A stretch of DNA of 58,349 bases from Bacillota bacterium (GTDB taxonomy: Bacteria; Bacillota; Clostridia; Tissierellales; Peptoniphilaceae). The position numbers were made by a program, and so were the translations under genes. The stretch is taken from NCBI GenBank assembly GCA_023443025.1, contig JAEZWM010000115.1, forward strand, positions 1 through 58,349, written 5' to 3'. Every line of letters begins with the position of its first letter. The stretch's first letter is position 1. Below, piece by piece: positions 33,864 through 42,243 of this stretch. The notes beneath the pieces are model-generated. The model saw only the letters and a list, made by a program, of their open reading frames with translations. It had not been told where the DNA came from and ran no database searches.

Positions 33864-35177
33864 ATGATATTATATTTTGATTGTTTTTCAGGAATTAGCG
33901 GTAATATGGCGATTGCTGCACTTTTAGAACTTGGAATTGTTGATTTGGAATATTTAAAAAAGGAACTAAAAAAATTAAAACTTGAGGATTATGAACTTTC
34001 CTTAGAGAAGTCTATGAAACTAGGGATGTCAGCTTCTTACTTTGAAGTAAAAGTTGACGGAGTTCCGGTAGAAGATTTATCTCATAATGAACATTCTCAT
34101 GCAGATCATGATCATAGTCATGATCATTCGCACGATCACTCTCATGAGCATTGTCACTCACATACTCATAATCATAATCACGACGATCAACACGTACACA
34201 CCCACAATCATGACCATGTTCATGAACATACACATGATCATAACCATGAACATCATAATGACCATAGTCATTCCCATGATCATGTACACAGAAATATAAA
34301 TGATATAGAGGAAATAATTGACAATTCCGATTTGAATCAGAGAGTTAAGGATATGTCTAAAAAGATTTTCAAATATATTGCAGTGGCTGAGAGTAAGATT
34401 CATAATATGGATTATCGTGATCTACATTTTCATGAAGTGGGAGCACTGGATTCAATAGTTGACATCGTTGGGTTCTCAATTCTCTTGGATACTATAAATC
34501 CGGATAAAATTTACTCATCCGATCTACACATAGGAAATGGGTTTGTAAATTGTGCTCACGGCTTGATGCCGGTACCGGCTCCGGCTACACTTGAGATAAT
34601 TAAAGATGCACAGATTCCTGTATTCTCTAGAGGCATTAATGGCGAGATAACCACACCTACCGGAGCGGCAATACTTGCTGCTGCAATTGATGAATATTCA
34701 TTACCCGATGGTTTTATTGTAAATAAAATAGGTTATGGAGCAGGAAAAAAGGATTTAGAAATTCCAAATATATTGAGAGTCTCATTAGGAGATGTAAAAA
34801 AAAACTCTAAAGATATAATTAAAATTGAATTTGAAGTCGATGATATGACTGGAGAAGAGTTGGGGTATTTTATGGAGGTAGCTGGCGAATACGTTCTGGA
34901 CATATCTTACACCTCGGTTCAAATGAAGAAAAACAGACCGGGAATCTCGGTTCAAATTCTTTGTTTTGTAGATAAGTTTGAAGAGTTATCTGAACTTATA
35001 TTTAAACATAGTACTACGATTGGTTTTAGGTATGCAAAGGTTGAAAGAATAGTTATGGATAGAAAAGAATTTATCCATACAACTGAACTAGGTAAGATTA
35101 GGGAAAAGATTTCAAAATACAAAAACACAATCAAATCTAAAATAGAATTTGAGGATCTTAAAAATATAATAGAATAG
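33864..35177 (+). CDS. larC: nickel insertion protein LarC with histidine-rich loop
   Basis: LarC inserts nickel into the pincer nucleotide in a CTP-dependent reaction. The single frame of 437 residues begins YFDCFSGISGNMAIAALLEL. Residues 74-142 form a metal-binding insert with more than 30 histidines, mostly His-X repeats with Asp, Ser, Asn and Glu. Downstream, HFHEVGALDSIVDIVG and GLMPVPAPATLEI are conserved. In Lactobacillus plantarum larC is split into two frames joined by programmed frameshifting; here it is continuous. AAGGAG precedes the ATG. The 120 bases between larB and larC hold no gene I can support. Confidence 0.95.
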   Translation: MILYFDCFSGISGNMAIAALLELGIVDLEYLKKELKKLKLEDYELSLEKSMKLGMSASYFEVKVDGVPVEDLSHNEHSHADHDHSHDHSHDHSHEHCHSHTHNHNHDDQHVHTHNHDHVHEHTHDHNHEHHNDHSHSHDHVHRNINDIEEIIDNSDLNQRVKDMSKKIFKYIAVAESKIHNMDYRDLHFHEVGALDSIVDIVGFSILLDTINPDKIYSSDLHIGNGFVNCAHGLMPVPAPATLEIIKDAQIPVFSRGINGEITTPTGAAILAAAIDEYSLPDGFIVNKIGYGAGKKDLEIPNILRVSLGDVKKNSKDIIKIEFEVDDMTGEELGYFMEVAGEYVLDISYTSVQMKKNRPGISVQILCFVDKFEELSELIFKHSTTIGFRYAKVERIVMDRKEFIHTTELGKIREKISKYKNTIKSKIEFEDLKNIIE

Positions 35178-35190
35178 ATGGAGGTTTCAA

Positions 35191-35382
35191 ATGGCAAATG
35201 ATAAAAGATTTGTAACTATTTTTAAGGAAGGCGTAATGAGTGGTATAACGATAATCGTAGACACTAAAACCGGAGTTAACTATCTTCAAGTTACATCAGG
35301 ATATGGACTAGGATTAACTCCACTTTTAGATTCAGACGGCAAGGTAGTAATAATGAATGAATATGAGTTAAAGGAAATATAA
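35191..35382 (+). CDS. DUF6440-like small protein
   Basis: A 63-residue soluble protein, starting 13 bases after larC behind GGAGG. The pattern KRFVTIFKEG, IIVDTKTGVNYL, SGYGLGLTPLLDSDGK matches small conserved proteins that I recall as DUF6440. No catalytic motif is evident. The last residues NEYELKEI are polar. Its position suggests co-transcription with larBC, but such genes occur in varied settings, so the link may be chance. It ends in a strong terminator. Confidence 0.75.
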   Translation: MANDKRFVTIFKEGVMSGITIIVDTKTGVNYLQVTSGYGLGLTPLLDSDGKVVIMNEYELKEI

Positions 35383-35412
35383 AAAAATCCGGAAATTCCG
35401 GATTTTTTTTTC
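35381..35412 (+). terminator. terminator after the larBC cluster
   Basis: ATCCGG/CCGGAT with an AAATT loop, extended by A-T pairs on both sides, ends in a run of eight or more T. It overlaps the preceding stop codon. Confidence 0.9.
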
Positions 35413-35460
35413 TCTTTAATATCAATTTAAGGGGGATTGATGATAAAGATATATTAAATA

Positions 35461-36912
35461 CTACTTCTGTACTACAAAAATAGTTCTGCCACTTTCATCT
35501 TTCTCTGTTTTAACTTTTACTCCATCGACTTTTAATTTTTCAGAGTCTATCGTAAGTTCTTCATTTTCAATCTTATACTCCATATCTAACGGAACCAGCA
35601 GTGAAGAGGATTCATCATTAAAATCATCTATTAAACTTAAGCCTTTAATATCTATATTCTTTCCATTAACTTCCATATTGGTAGTATAATTAGTTATAAT
35701 ACTGTGTTCCTTATAAGAAATTGAAATTCCTGATCCAAAAACAGAATTCTCATCATTGTTAATCTTTAGATATGGTACTGATTTGTCATCTATTGCTTTG
35801 GTAATATTAGAAACATATCCGGAAACTTCAGAATTGAAGCTTTCAATGCTCTCGGTAACTTTCTTTTCTATATCAGGATCAACTTCTTGTTTTAGTGGTT
35901 CTACATCTTTAAAAAGTAATTCTTCTAGTGATTTTTTACTCTTATAGAAATCATCTTTCCAATTAGGATTTTTTTGATCCAGCATAAGTGCTGTAACATA
36001 ACCTAAATCATAGCTTTCAGCATCTGCCGTTACAAAATCTTCATCCATATTTATTAGTTTTATAGCATTTTTTTTGAACTCTTCTTTAGAAAGTCCGGGT
36101 TTTATAAATGAACCGATGTTTTCCACATATCGTGCAGTACCTTCGTCTATATCAGTACCTTTTATATCATTATATTCATCGCTGTACTCAGTAGTCCATT
36201 TATCATACCAATACTTTGCTTGTGACAAGTATTTATTTGATTCATCGGTATTTTTGTATGCTTTTACGAGATTATCCATGATCATTTTCCTATAAAGTCT
36301 TGGTGTTTTATCTAATGGATAATTTGCAACTCTCGAGCTCTCCATATGTTCGTCTTGGTAATAGAAATGAACCAGTTCATGTGTCGCTTTTTTATATAGT
36401 TCGTCACTTGATTTATCGAGATTTTTAATCATCTCATCATCGATGCTCATAGCTATAGATTTCTTATTTTCATACGTAATCTGTGAATATGAACCCGGGA
36501 AAGGAACCTCAATATCAAGTTTATTTAAGTCTACCTGATTTACGCCCTTCGTATTGATATTCCATGCAACCTTGGGCTCTCCGTTTTCATCTACATGGAA
36601 GAGTATAAGATTATGTTTTTCATAATCATGATCAGGCCAAACTTCTGACATATGTGGCCAATGTGCTTCTACTCTCTTCTGAACATTTTCAGCAAATTCT
36701 TTTGAGCTTAAGTCCTCAGCGGTTGAAACGTCTTCAGCCGGTTTTTCATTGGTGTTTTTAATTATTTTCTCATCTTTTGTTTTCTCAGCTTGATTTTCTG
36801 TAGTTTCAACTTGCTTAACCGGTGGCTGTACAGTTCCTTGAGATTGACATGCTGTAAAAGCAACCATTAATGCTGCAACTGAAGCTGCAAGTAGTTTTTC
36901 TTTAGTTTTCAT
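35461..36912 (-). CDS. lipoprotein with a HExxH zinc-metalloprotease motif
   Basis: This 483-residue protein has a lipoprotein signal (VAFTAC, lipid at Cys22), then a polar Lys/Glu/Thr-rich linker to about residue 75. A helical region around residues 170-190 has HELVH at 178-182, the zinc-binding and catalytic motif of gluzincin-type peptidases. DEGTARYVE at 256-264 supplies a Glu that could be the third ligand. The last 150 residues are beta-rich with repeated charged strands and no recognised motif. An extracellular, membrane-tethered metalloprotease is the best reading. I cannot place it in a named peptidase family. AAGGAG precedes the ATG on its strand. Confidence 0.75.
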   Translation of the reverse strand: MKTKEKLLAASVAALMVAFTACQSQGTVQPPVKQVETTENQAEKTKDEKIIKNTNEKPAEDVSTAEDLSSKEFAENVQKRVEAHWPHMSEVWPDHDYEKHNLILFHVDENGEPKVAWNINTKGVNQVDLNKLDIEVPFPGSYSQITYENKKSIAMSIDDEMIKNLDKSSDELYKKATHELVHFYYQDEHMESSRVANYPLDKTPRLYRKMIMDNLVKAYKNTDESNKYLSQAKYWYDKWTTEYSDEYNDIKGTDIDEGTARYVENIGSFIKPGLSKEEFKKNAIKLINMDEDFVTADAESYDLGYVTALMLDQKNPNWKDDFYKSKKSLEELLFKDVEPLKQEVDPDIEKKVTESIESFNSEVSGYVSNITKAIDDKSVPYLKINNDENSVFGSGISISYKEHSIITNYTTNMEVNGKNIDIKGLSLIDDFNDESSSLLVPLDMEYKIENEELTIDSEKLKVDGVKVKTEKDESGRTIFVVQK

Positions 36913-37012
36913 ATTTTCTCCTTAATTTATAAATTTGATATCTTGTTTTGTATGACTCTATTTTGGACTATTTTTATGTAGGAAATATGTAGAAATTAGT
37001 ACAATTTTGTAA

Positions 37013-37043
37013 ATGAAAAAAGAAGCTAAATAAATAGCTTCTT
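37013..37043 (-). terminator. terminator after the ppx-ppk operon
   Basis: On the minus strand the 9-base-pair stem AAGAAGCTA/TAGCTTCTT with a six-base AT loop is followed by a T run. It lies 15 bases after the ppk stop. Confidence 0.8.
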
Positions 37044-37057
37044 ACAATGGTTATAGA

Positions 37058-39187
37058 TTAATTAAAGAATTTGTCGAACCACGATTTCAATCCTTGTTTT
37101 TCTTGATTATTTTTTTCTGCGTTTTTACATTCATAGTCGCGTTCGATTTTGGCTTCTGTTTGCTCTATATAATACTGTTGTGAATCGAAAGGAGTTTTGC
37201 CATCATCTATTATCTTATATTCTCCATCTGGGCCAATTATTCGAGCCTTAACATTGTCCTGCATCTGCATATCCATAAATTCTAGCAGTTTATTCCTGAT
37301 TCTTTCATCGTAGACGGGTGCTGCAATCTCAACTCTTCTCTCTGTATTTCTTGTCATCAAATCAGCTGAAGATATGTATAACATCATATCTTCTCCTTTT
37401 CCAAACTGATAAACTCTTGCATGCTCCAAAAATCTACCTACTATACTTCTTACATTTATATTTTCAGTAAAGCCTTCAACACCGGGGATTATGCAGCAGA
37501 TTCCTCTTATAATTAAATCGATCTTTACCCCTGCAGCGGAAGCTTCTTGAAACTTATTAATAAAGGATATATCGGTGAGTGAGTTCATTTTAAATCTCAA
37601 ATATCCATCTGAACCTTTTGCAATTTCTTGGTCTATTAATCTAAGGAACCTAGGTTTAAGTGTGGTTGGAGACTGTAATAAATGCAAGTACTTACCTTCG
37701 AGATGACGTTCTGTTTGCATATTTTTGAAAAAGTCATTAGCATCCATACCGATTTCTCTATTAGCTGTGATTAAACTGAAGTCTGAGTAAATTTTAGACG
37801 TTTGTTCGTTATAATTACCGGTTCCTATCTGGGTGATAAATTTAATATTATCCCTATCATCTTTATAAGTTATAAGGCAAAGCTTGGAATGAGTCTTATA
37901 CTCTTCAAAACCATAGAGGATATGACAACCTGCGTTATAGAGTTTATCGGAATAATTAATATTATTTTCCTCGTCAAATCTTGCTTTTAATTCCATTAAT
38001 ACGGTGATATCTATACCTCTTTCAGCGCCTTTGATTAAATAATCTACCAGCTTAGAATTACTCGCTAATCTATAAATTGTAATCTTAATAGACTGGACTC
38101 TATCGTCTTCAACGGCTTCCTTAATAACGTCTAAAAAGTTCTCCATATCATCGAAAGGATAGCTATAAAATAGATCTTGCTGCTCTATTAGATTCATTAA
38201 GCACTTATCACAATTACTATGTCTTCTTGGTTTAAATGGACGATAAGATACTTTCTCCAAGAGAGCGGAAGGAAGCATATCGCTTAACTTATAGACATAG
38301 CTGAGGTTAATAGGAGCATCAGTGTATACCGTCCATTCTTTAGGAATATTAAGCTCGCTTAGAAGAAAATCATAAAGAGCTTTATCCTTATCTCCATATA
38401 TTTCAAGTCGTACAATTTCTTTTCGCTGACGTTTTTTAAGGATTTTTTTCATATGATCTTTGTAGTCTTCAAATTCTTCAGCAAAATCCGAGGTCTCATC
38501 CACATCAAAATTTCTTGTTACGGAGATGATGTTTTTAGCTAGAACTTTTCGATTTCCAAAAAGGCTATCCACATATTCGAAAATTACCCTTTCAAGCCTT
38601 ATGTAATCAAATTGATCTCCCGGTAGAGTTAAATATGTTTCAAAATCCTTGCTTATAGGTACAAGACCGAAAATAATCTCTCCATTATCATCTTTAAGTT
38701 TCAGGATAACATATAACCTCTTATTTTCTAAGAAAGGCAGAGGGTGAGAGGAATTGACAATTTGTGGTGACAATAAAGGCATGATTTGTAAATTATAGTA
38801 GTCTTCAACATGTTTTAGCTGAATCTCCGTTAGCTCATTAATTTGCCTTTTATTTATGCCATATTCTTTTAAATCCTCGGTGTTTTTTCTGTACAGCCTG
38901 TCCCTGGTCTCATACATCATGGGCATTAAACTATAGATTGCTTCCAACTGCTGCTCAGGGGTCATCCCTGTTCTGATATCAATGGTGTCTTTCTTAAGGA
39001 GCATCAAGTCCCTGATGCTACCAACCCGAACCATAAAAAACTCGTCGAGGTTCGTTGTAAAAATTGATATAAACTTCAAACGCTCCAGAATTGCGACTGA
39101 AGGATCGTCTGCCTCTTGCAGAACACGAAGATTAAATCTCAGCCATGACAATTCCCTATTTTGCATAAACTCAGATTTTTTAATCAT
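37058..39187 (-). CDS. ppk: polyphosphate kinase 1
   Basis: PPK1 builds long-chain polyphosphate from ATP, reversibly. It has 709 residues. The N-terminal NRELSWLRFNLRVLQEA and the phosphorylated His433 in THSKLCLITY (His435 in E. coli) are diagnostic. ELKARFDEENNI and QIGTGNYNEQTSKIY are conserved catalytic stretches, and a second phospholipase-D-like half follows. The C-terminus is a Lys/Gln/Glu-rich tail. It starts 8 bases inside the end of the ppx gene behind AGAGGTGA, so synthesis and breakdown enzymes are translated together. Confidence 0.96.
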   Translation of the reverse strand: MIKKSEFMQNRELSWLRFNLRVLQEADDPSVAILERLKFISIFTTNLDEFFMVRVGSIRDLMLLKKDTIDIRTGMTPEQQLEAIYSLMPMMYETRDRLYRKNTEDLKEYGINKRQINELTEIQLKHVEDYYNLQIMPLLSPQIVNSSHPLPFLENKRLYVILKLKDDNGEIIFGLVPISKDFETYLTLPGDQFDYIRLERVIFEYVDSLFGNRKVLAKNIISVTRNFDVDETSDFAEEFEDYKDHMKKILKKRQRKEIVRLEIYGDKDKALYDFLLSELNIPKEWTVYTDAPINLSYVYKLSDMLPSALLEKVSYRPFKPRRHSNCDKCLMNLIEQQDLFYSYPFDDMENFLDVIKEAVEDDRVQSIKITIYRLASNSKLVDYLIKGAERGIDITVLMELKARFDEENNINYSDKLYNAGCHILYGFEEYKTHSKLCLITYKDDRDNIKFITQIGTGNYNEQTSKIYSDFSLITANREIGMDANDFFKNMQTERHLEGKYLHLLQSPTTLKPRFLRLIDQEIAKGSDGYLRFKMNSLTDISFINKFQEASAAGVKIDLIIRGICCIIPGVEGFTENINVRSIVGRFLEHARVYQFGKGEDMMLYISSADLMTRNTERRVEIAAPVYDERIRNKLLEFMDMQMQDNVKARIIGPDGEYKIIDDGKTPFDSQQYYIEQTEAKIERDYECKNAEKNNQEKQGLKSWFDKFFN

Positions 39188-40082
39188 AGTTCACCTCTGT
39201 TAATTTATTCATCAGATAACCTTCTCTAAGTCCAATATTTGAAACATAGATGGTATTAACCTTATACTTTTTCATAATGGTACTTAATATAACACTTCCT
39301 GTTGTTACTGTGTGTATCCTCTCCGGTACTACTTGAAGTATGATTCTTAGGACATTACTGTCTTTGACCACAATTCTTCTTTGTAGATCCAGTACATCTT
39401 CCAGACTATATACATCATTAACGGCTCTACCATGGAGCTCCTGTAGAATATTACCTATAGCTCTTACAGTACCTCCTAGTCCAATTGCATGAGTATCACC
39501 ATTTAGTTTTAGCTTTTTAATAGGTACTATTACGGAATCTAAATACTTATTAAGTGCTTTGTATTCATCTACTCCGGGAAGTATTTCATCAATATACTTG
39601 GAAAATAAGGATAATGATCCTTCTGACAGGTTAAATACATCGGCGATTTCACCCTTACAAAAGGCCACAATCTCTGTACTTCCTCCACCAATATCTATCG
39701 TGATACCTTTATTAAAATCATAAGCCTTTCCAGCCGCTAGATAACCAAGTCTAGCTTCTTCCTTATCGGGAATCAGTTCAATGTCGTAGCCGGTTTCCCT
39801 CTTTACATTTTTGATTATTTCTTTATGGTTTGAAACATTTCTAAGTGATGCTGTAGCGAAAAGGTAGGTATGATCAACCGGTATATAATTTAGTATTTTT
39901 TTGTGACTATTAAGTACTTTTATCAGTTTCTTAATTCCCCTTGGACTAAGTTCTCCGTCACTGATGTAACTTGCAAGTCCTGCTACGCTTTTCTTTGAAA
40001 AAATTTCTTTATTTGGTCTATCCTCATTGTATACATTTAAACGAATCGTATTTGATCCAATATCAATTACTCCGTAGTTCAT
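39180..40082 (-). CDS. ppx: Ppx/GppA-family exopolyphosphatase
   Basis: A 300-residue ASKHA-fold phosphatase that removes phosphate from polyphosphate or from pppGpp. The N-terminal VIDIGSNTIRLNVY, the central IDIGGGSTEIVAF and GLGGTVRAIGNILQE match the family. It is the short form without the C-terminal HD-type domain of the E. coli proteins. It leads ppk in a two-gene operon with an 8-base overlap. GGAGAA precedes the ATG on its strand. Confidence 0.93.
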   Translation of the reverse strand: MNYGVIDIGSNTIRLNVYNEDRPNKEIFSKKSVAGLASYISDGELSPRGIKKLIKVLNSHKKILNYIPVDHTYLFATASLRNVSNHKEIIKNVKRETGYDIELIPDKEEARLGYLAAGKAYDFNKGITIDIGGGSTEIVAFCKGEIADVFNLSEGSLSLFSKYIDEILPGVDEYKALNKYLDSVIVPIKKLKLNGDTHAIGLGGTVRAIGNILQELHGRAVNDVYSLEDVLDLQRRIVVKDSNVLRIILQVVPERIHTVTTGSVILSTIMKKYKVNTIYVSNIGLREGYLMNKLTEVNYD

Positions 40083-40146
40083 AGAATTCTCCTTTTATAG
40101 GGATTATTATACTTTTAACCTGTGAATATGAACGCTTTAAAAATAT

Positions 40147-40181
40147 AATAAATTGTTATATATATATTATAACAATTTATT
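40147..40181. repeat. long perfect inverted repeat upstream of ppx
   Basis: Two perfect 14-base arms (AATAAATTGTTATA and TATAACAATTTATT) flank a 7-base TATATAT centre. It lies 65-99 bases upstream of the ppx ATG and upstream of a TATAAT box on the minus strand (40111-40106). It has few G-C pairs and no T run, so it is unlikely to be a terminator. An operator for the ppx-ppk operon is the best guess. The rest of the 40083-40323 gap holds only this repeat and the terminator below. Confidence 0.7.
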
Positions 40182-40284
40182 TGTTCAATTATAGAGGTTA
40201 TTTACTGTTTTAAAATATTTTACCCAAATTTTACATAAGTATTCGAAATCTTGTAAGTATTTTAGAATTATTCAAAAAATATAT

Positions 40285-40316
40285 AAAAAAAGCTATGTTA
40301 GTATTTCTAACATAGC
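40285..40316 (-). terminator. terminator after the LiaF-like gene
   Basis: A perfect 10-base-pair stem (GCTATGTTAG/CTAACATAGC) with a 5-base loop is followed on the minus strand by seven T. It lies 7 bases after the gene end. Confidence 0.9.
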
Positions 40317-40323
40317 AAATTAT

Positions 40324-41280
40324 TTACTCTTTCCGGTATTCTACATTAAGTGTTGCAAATGCTGCAGAGTTTTTTATTATTAGCCTATTTCTGGCTTCTG
40401 TCGGTGCTTGATCCGGTATTCGAGTAGTTGCAAGAAAAGATCTACCTGAAACATATACGACCCAGTCATCCGGAATTCTGATATTTAGAGTTGAGAATAG
40501 TACATTGGTATCAAGTCTTACATCTCTATTTTGAGCTTCAACTCTAGAAAGGTCCAGCCAATACTCTGAAAGAATAGTGCTTACTTTTCCTCCAATAAAA
40601 TGTTCCGATTTATAAATCTGTTTATCGGTACTCAGTATTACATTATTATCCAATCTATCCTCACTTGTTACTGAATAACCTTTCAATTTTTGCGTATTTA
40701 CGTTCGTATAGTTGATATTGTCGACAAAAATAGTATTTTTCTTTCTACTTTTGACCTGCTCACCAACGACTCCGGCGAACCATTTTTTGTCAGCCTTTTC
40801 TTTAACTGTTTCACTTGGCTTTGATTCTTTTTTTACTTTTGTATCATGATCATCAAAGTTCCAGTTTGCTTCCTTAGTTAACTCGGACCATCTTTCATCT
40901 AAAGTTTCTGCATTATTGTTAAGTTCAAATGATGGACGGTCATCCTCTTCTATGAACTCTACGCTATTAGTAGTGTTTTCAGGAACTCTACTTATTATCA
41001 TGGAGATTCCAAGCAGCACCAAGAGAGTTCCCCATGAAAAGACAAGGGATTCTCTGAAACCAGACATCGCACCAACTATGCTAAGCCCAATCCCGAATAC
41101 AATCATGAGAATATTAACGCTCTTAAGTCCCTTTTTTTGTTTTAGCCTCGCTATTCCAATCAGTGAAACGATGAGCGGCCATAATGCAAAGATATTATTA
41201 AGGTAATAGAAATTACCAAATTGAGCTAGAACTAATAGTAATCCGGCAATGATTATTATAATACCTAATAAACTGGTCAA
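40324..41280 (-). CDS. LiaF-like membrane protein
   Basis: A 318-residue protein with four hydrophobic segments in its first 100 residues (LLGIIIIIAGLLLVLAQF first), a charged linker of about 80 residues, and a C-terminal beta-helix-like domain (NVLFSTLNIRIPDDWVVYVS, then AFATLNVEYRK) like that of LiaF and related DUF2154/DUF5668 proteins. LiaF restrains the LiaRS two-component system that senses cell-envelope damage. No liaR or liaS gene lies next to it. The gene stands alone with its own terminator, divergent from nadE. Confidence 0.75.
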   Translation of the reverse strand: MTSLLGIIIIIAGLLLVLAQFGNFYYLNNIFALWPLIVSLIGIARLKQKKGLKSVNILMIVFGIGLSIVGAMSGFRESLVFSWGTLLVLLGISMIISRVPENTTNSVEFIEEDDRPSFELNNNAETLDERWSELTKEANWNFDDHDTKVKKESKPSETVKEKADKKWFAGVVGEQVKSRKKNTIFVDNINYTNVNTQKLKGYSVTSEDRLDNNVILSTDKQIYKSEHFIGGKVSTILSEYWLDLSRVEAQNRDVRLDTNVLFSTLNIRIPDDWVVYVSGRSFLATTRIPDQAPTEARNRLIIKNSAAFATLNVEYRKE

Positions 41281-41400
41281 ATATAAAACCCCCTTTTTTT
41301 ATCTCATTTTGCTCTCTTACTTATTATACCCCAAAAATTTACATAATTTAATAAGTTTACAAATTTGTAATCGTTGATAAGAGAGAAGTAGCATATGATA

Positions 41401-41409
41401 TGATATAAT
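41401..41409 (+). promoter_or_regulatory. extended -10 promoter for nadE
   Basis: TGATATAAT gives a perfect -10 box with the TGn extension, 32 bases before the nadE ATG. No -35 box at the right spacing is seen. Confidence 0.45.
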
Positions 41410-41440
41410 GATTTTAAGAAAATATACGTAGAGGTGAAAA

Positions 41441-42232
41441 ATGAAACTTACTACTGAAAAATTAAACGAGTTATCCTCAGGGGTTATTTATTGGATAAGA
41501 AAAAATATGGAAGCAATTGGAGCTAAAAGAGCTGTGATTGGGATATCGGGTGGTAAAGACAGTACTGTTACCGCCTCGCTTTGTGCACTTGCACTTGGTC
41601 CTGAAAATGTATATGGTCTGATTATGCCGGACGGCGATCAAGAGGACCTAAAAGATGCTATAGAAATCTGTAATAAATTTGGAATTAACTGTCATGTCAT
41701 AAATATTTCAAATACGGTTAAAGCAATAAAAACCGGTGTAAGCGAAACGGGATTAGAATTATCTAAACAAACTACTCTAAACATCCCACCAAGAGTTAGA
41801 ATGACGACGCTTTATGCATATGCACAGTCACTCGACAGCGCATTAGTAATCAACACTTCTAATCTATCAGAAGACTGGGTAGGATACGCTACAGTTTATG
41901 GAGATACTGCCGGTGCTTTTTCACCACTTGCAACACTTACATCCGACGAGGTAATCCAAATAGGTAGATACCTCGGAATCGAGGAAAAATACATTATAAA
42001 ACCCCCTGCTGATGGACTTACCGGAAAAACTGATGAGGAGATTCTTGGTTTTTCCTATGAGGTTCTAAATCGATACTTGAGGACCGGAGAGATTGAGGAT
42101 CAAAAAACAAAAGAAATTATCGACAGAATGCATAGGATATCGAGATTTAAATTCAATCGAATTCCAATGTATAATTCCGGACTTGAAATACTGGCAAAAG
42201 AAGAGTCTGATGTATATAGTTCACTAGAATAG
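41441..42232 (+). CDS. nadE: NAD synthetase, ammonia-dependent
   Basis: NadE amidates nicotinic acid adenine dinucleotide to NAD with ATP and ammonia. At 263 residues it lacks the glutaminase domain of the larger form. The PP-loop SGGKDSTVTA is at 36-45, PPRVRMTTLYAYAQ follows, then NTSNLSEDWVGYATVYGD and KPPADGLTGKTDEEILGF, all diagnostic. The PP-loop also occurs in LarE, but the later motifs are those of NadE. LarB, encoded upstream, uses the same dinucleotide substrate. AGAGGTG precedes the ATG. Confidence 0.93.
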   Translation: MKLTTEKLNELSSGVIYWIRKNMEAIGAKRAVIGISGGKDSTVTASLCALALGPENVYGLIMPDGDQEDLKDAIEICNKFGINCHVINISNTVKAIKTGVSETGLELSKQTTLNIPPRVRMTTLYAYAQSLDSALVINTSNLSEDWVGYATVYGDTAGAFSPLATLTSDEVIQIGRYLGIEEKYIIKPPADGLTGKTDEEILGFSYEVLNRYLRTGEIEDQKTKEIIDRMHRISRFKFNRIPMYNSGLEILAKEESDVYSSLE

Positions 42233-42243
42233 GTGGAGGATAA

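Noticed and set aside
34083..34290. Repeat-like CAT/CAC tract considered as a CRISPR or other repeat array
   Set aside because: The units are 6 bases, in frame, coding and not separated by unique spacers.
34012..34403. Several overlapping open frames on both strands across the larC histidine tract
   Set aside because: They are six-frame shadows of the CAT/CAC-rich repeat, encode monotonous Ile/Met- or Tyr/Asp-rich products, and have no ribosome sites.
41374..41409. TTGATA with TATAAT as a standard promoter for nadE
   Set aside because: The spacer is 24 bases, far from 17. An extended -10 reading is preferred.
41441..42232. LarE, the missing sulfur-insertion protein of the nickel-pincer pathway
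   Set aside because: It has a PP-loop, but the NTSNLSEDWVGY and PPADGLTGKTDEE stretches are those of NAD synthetase.
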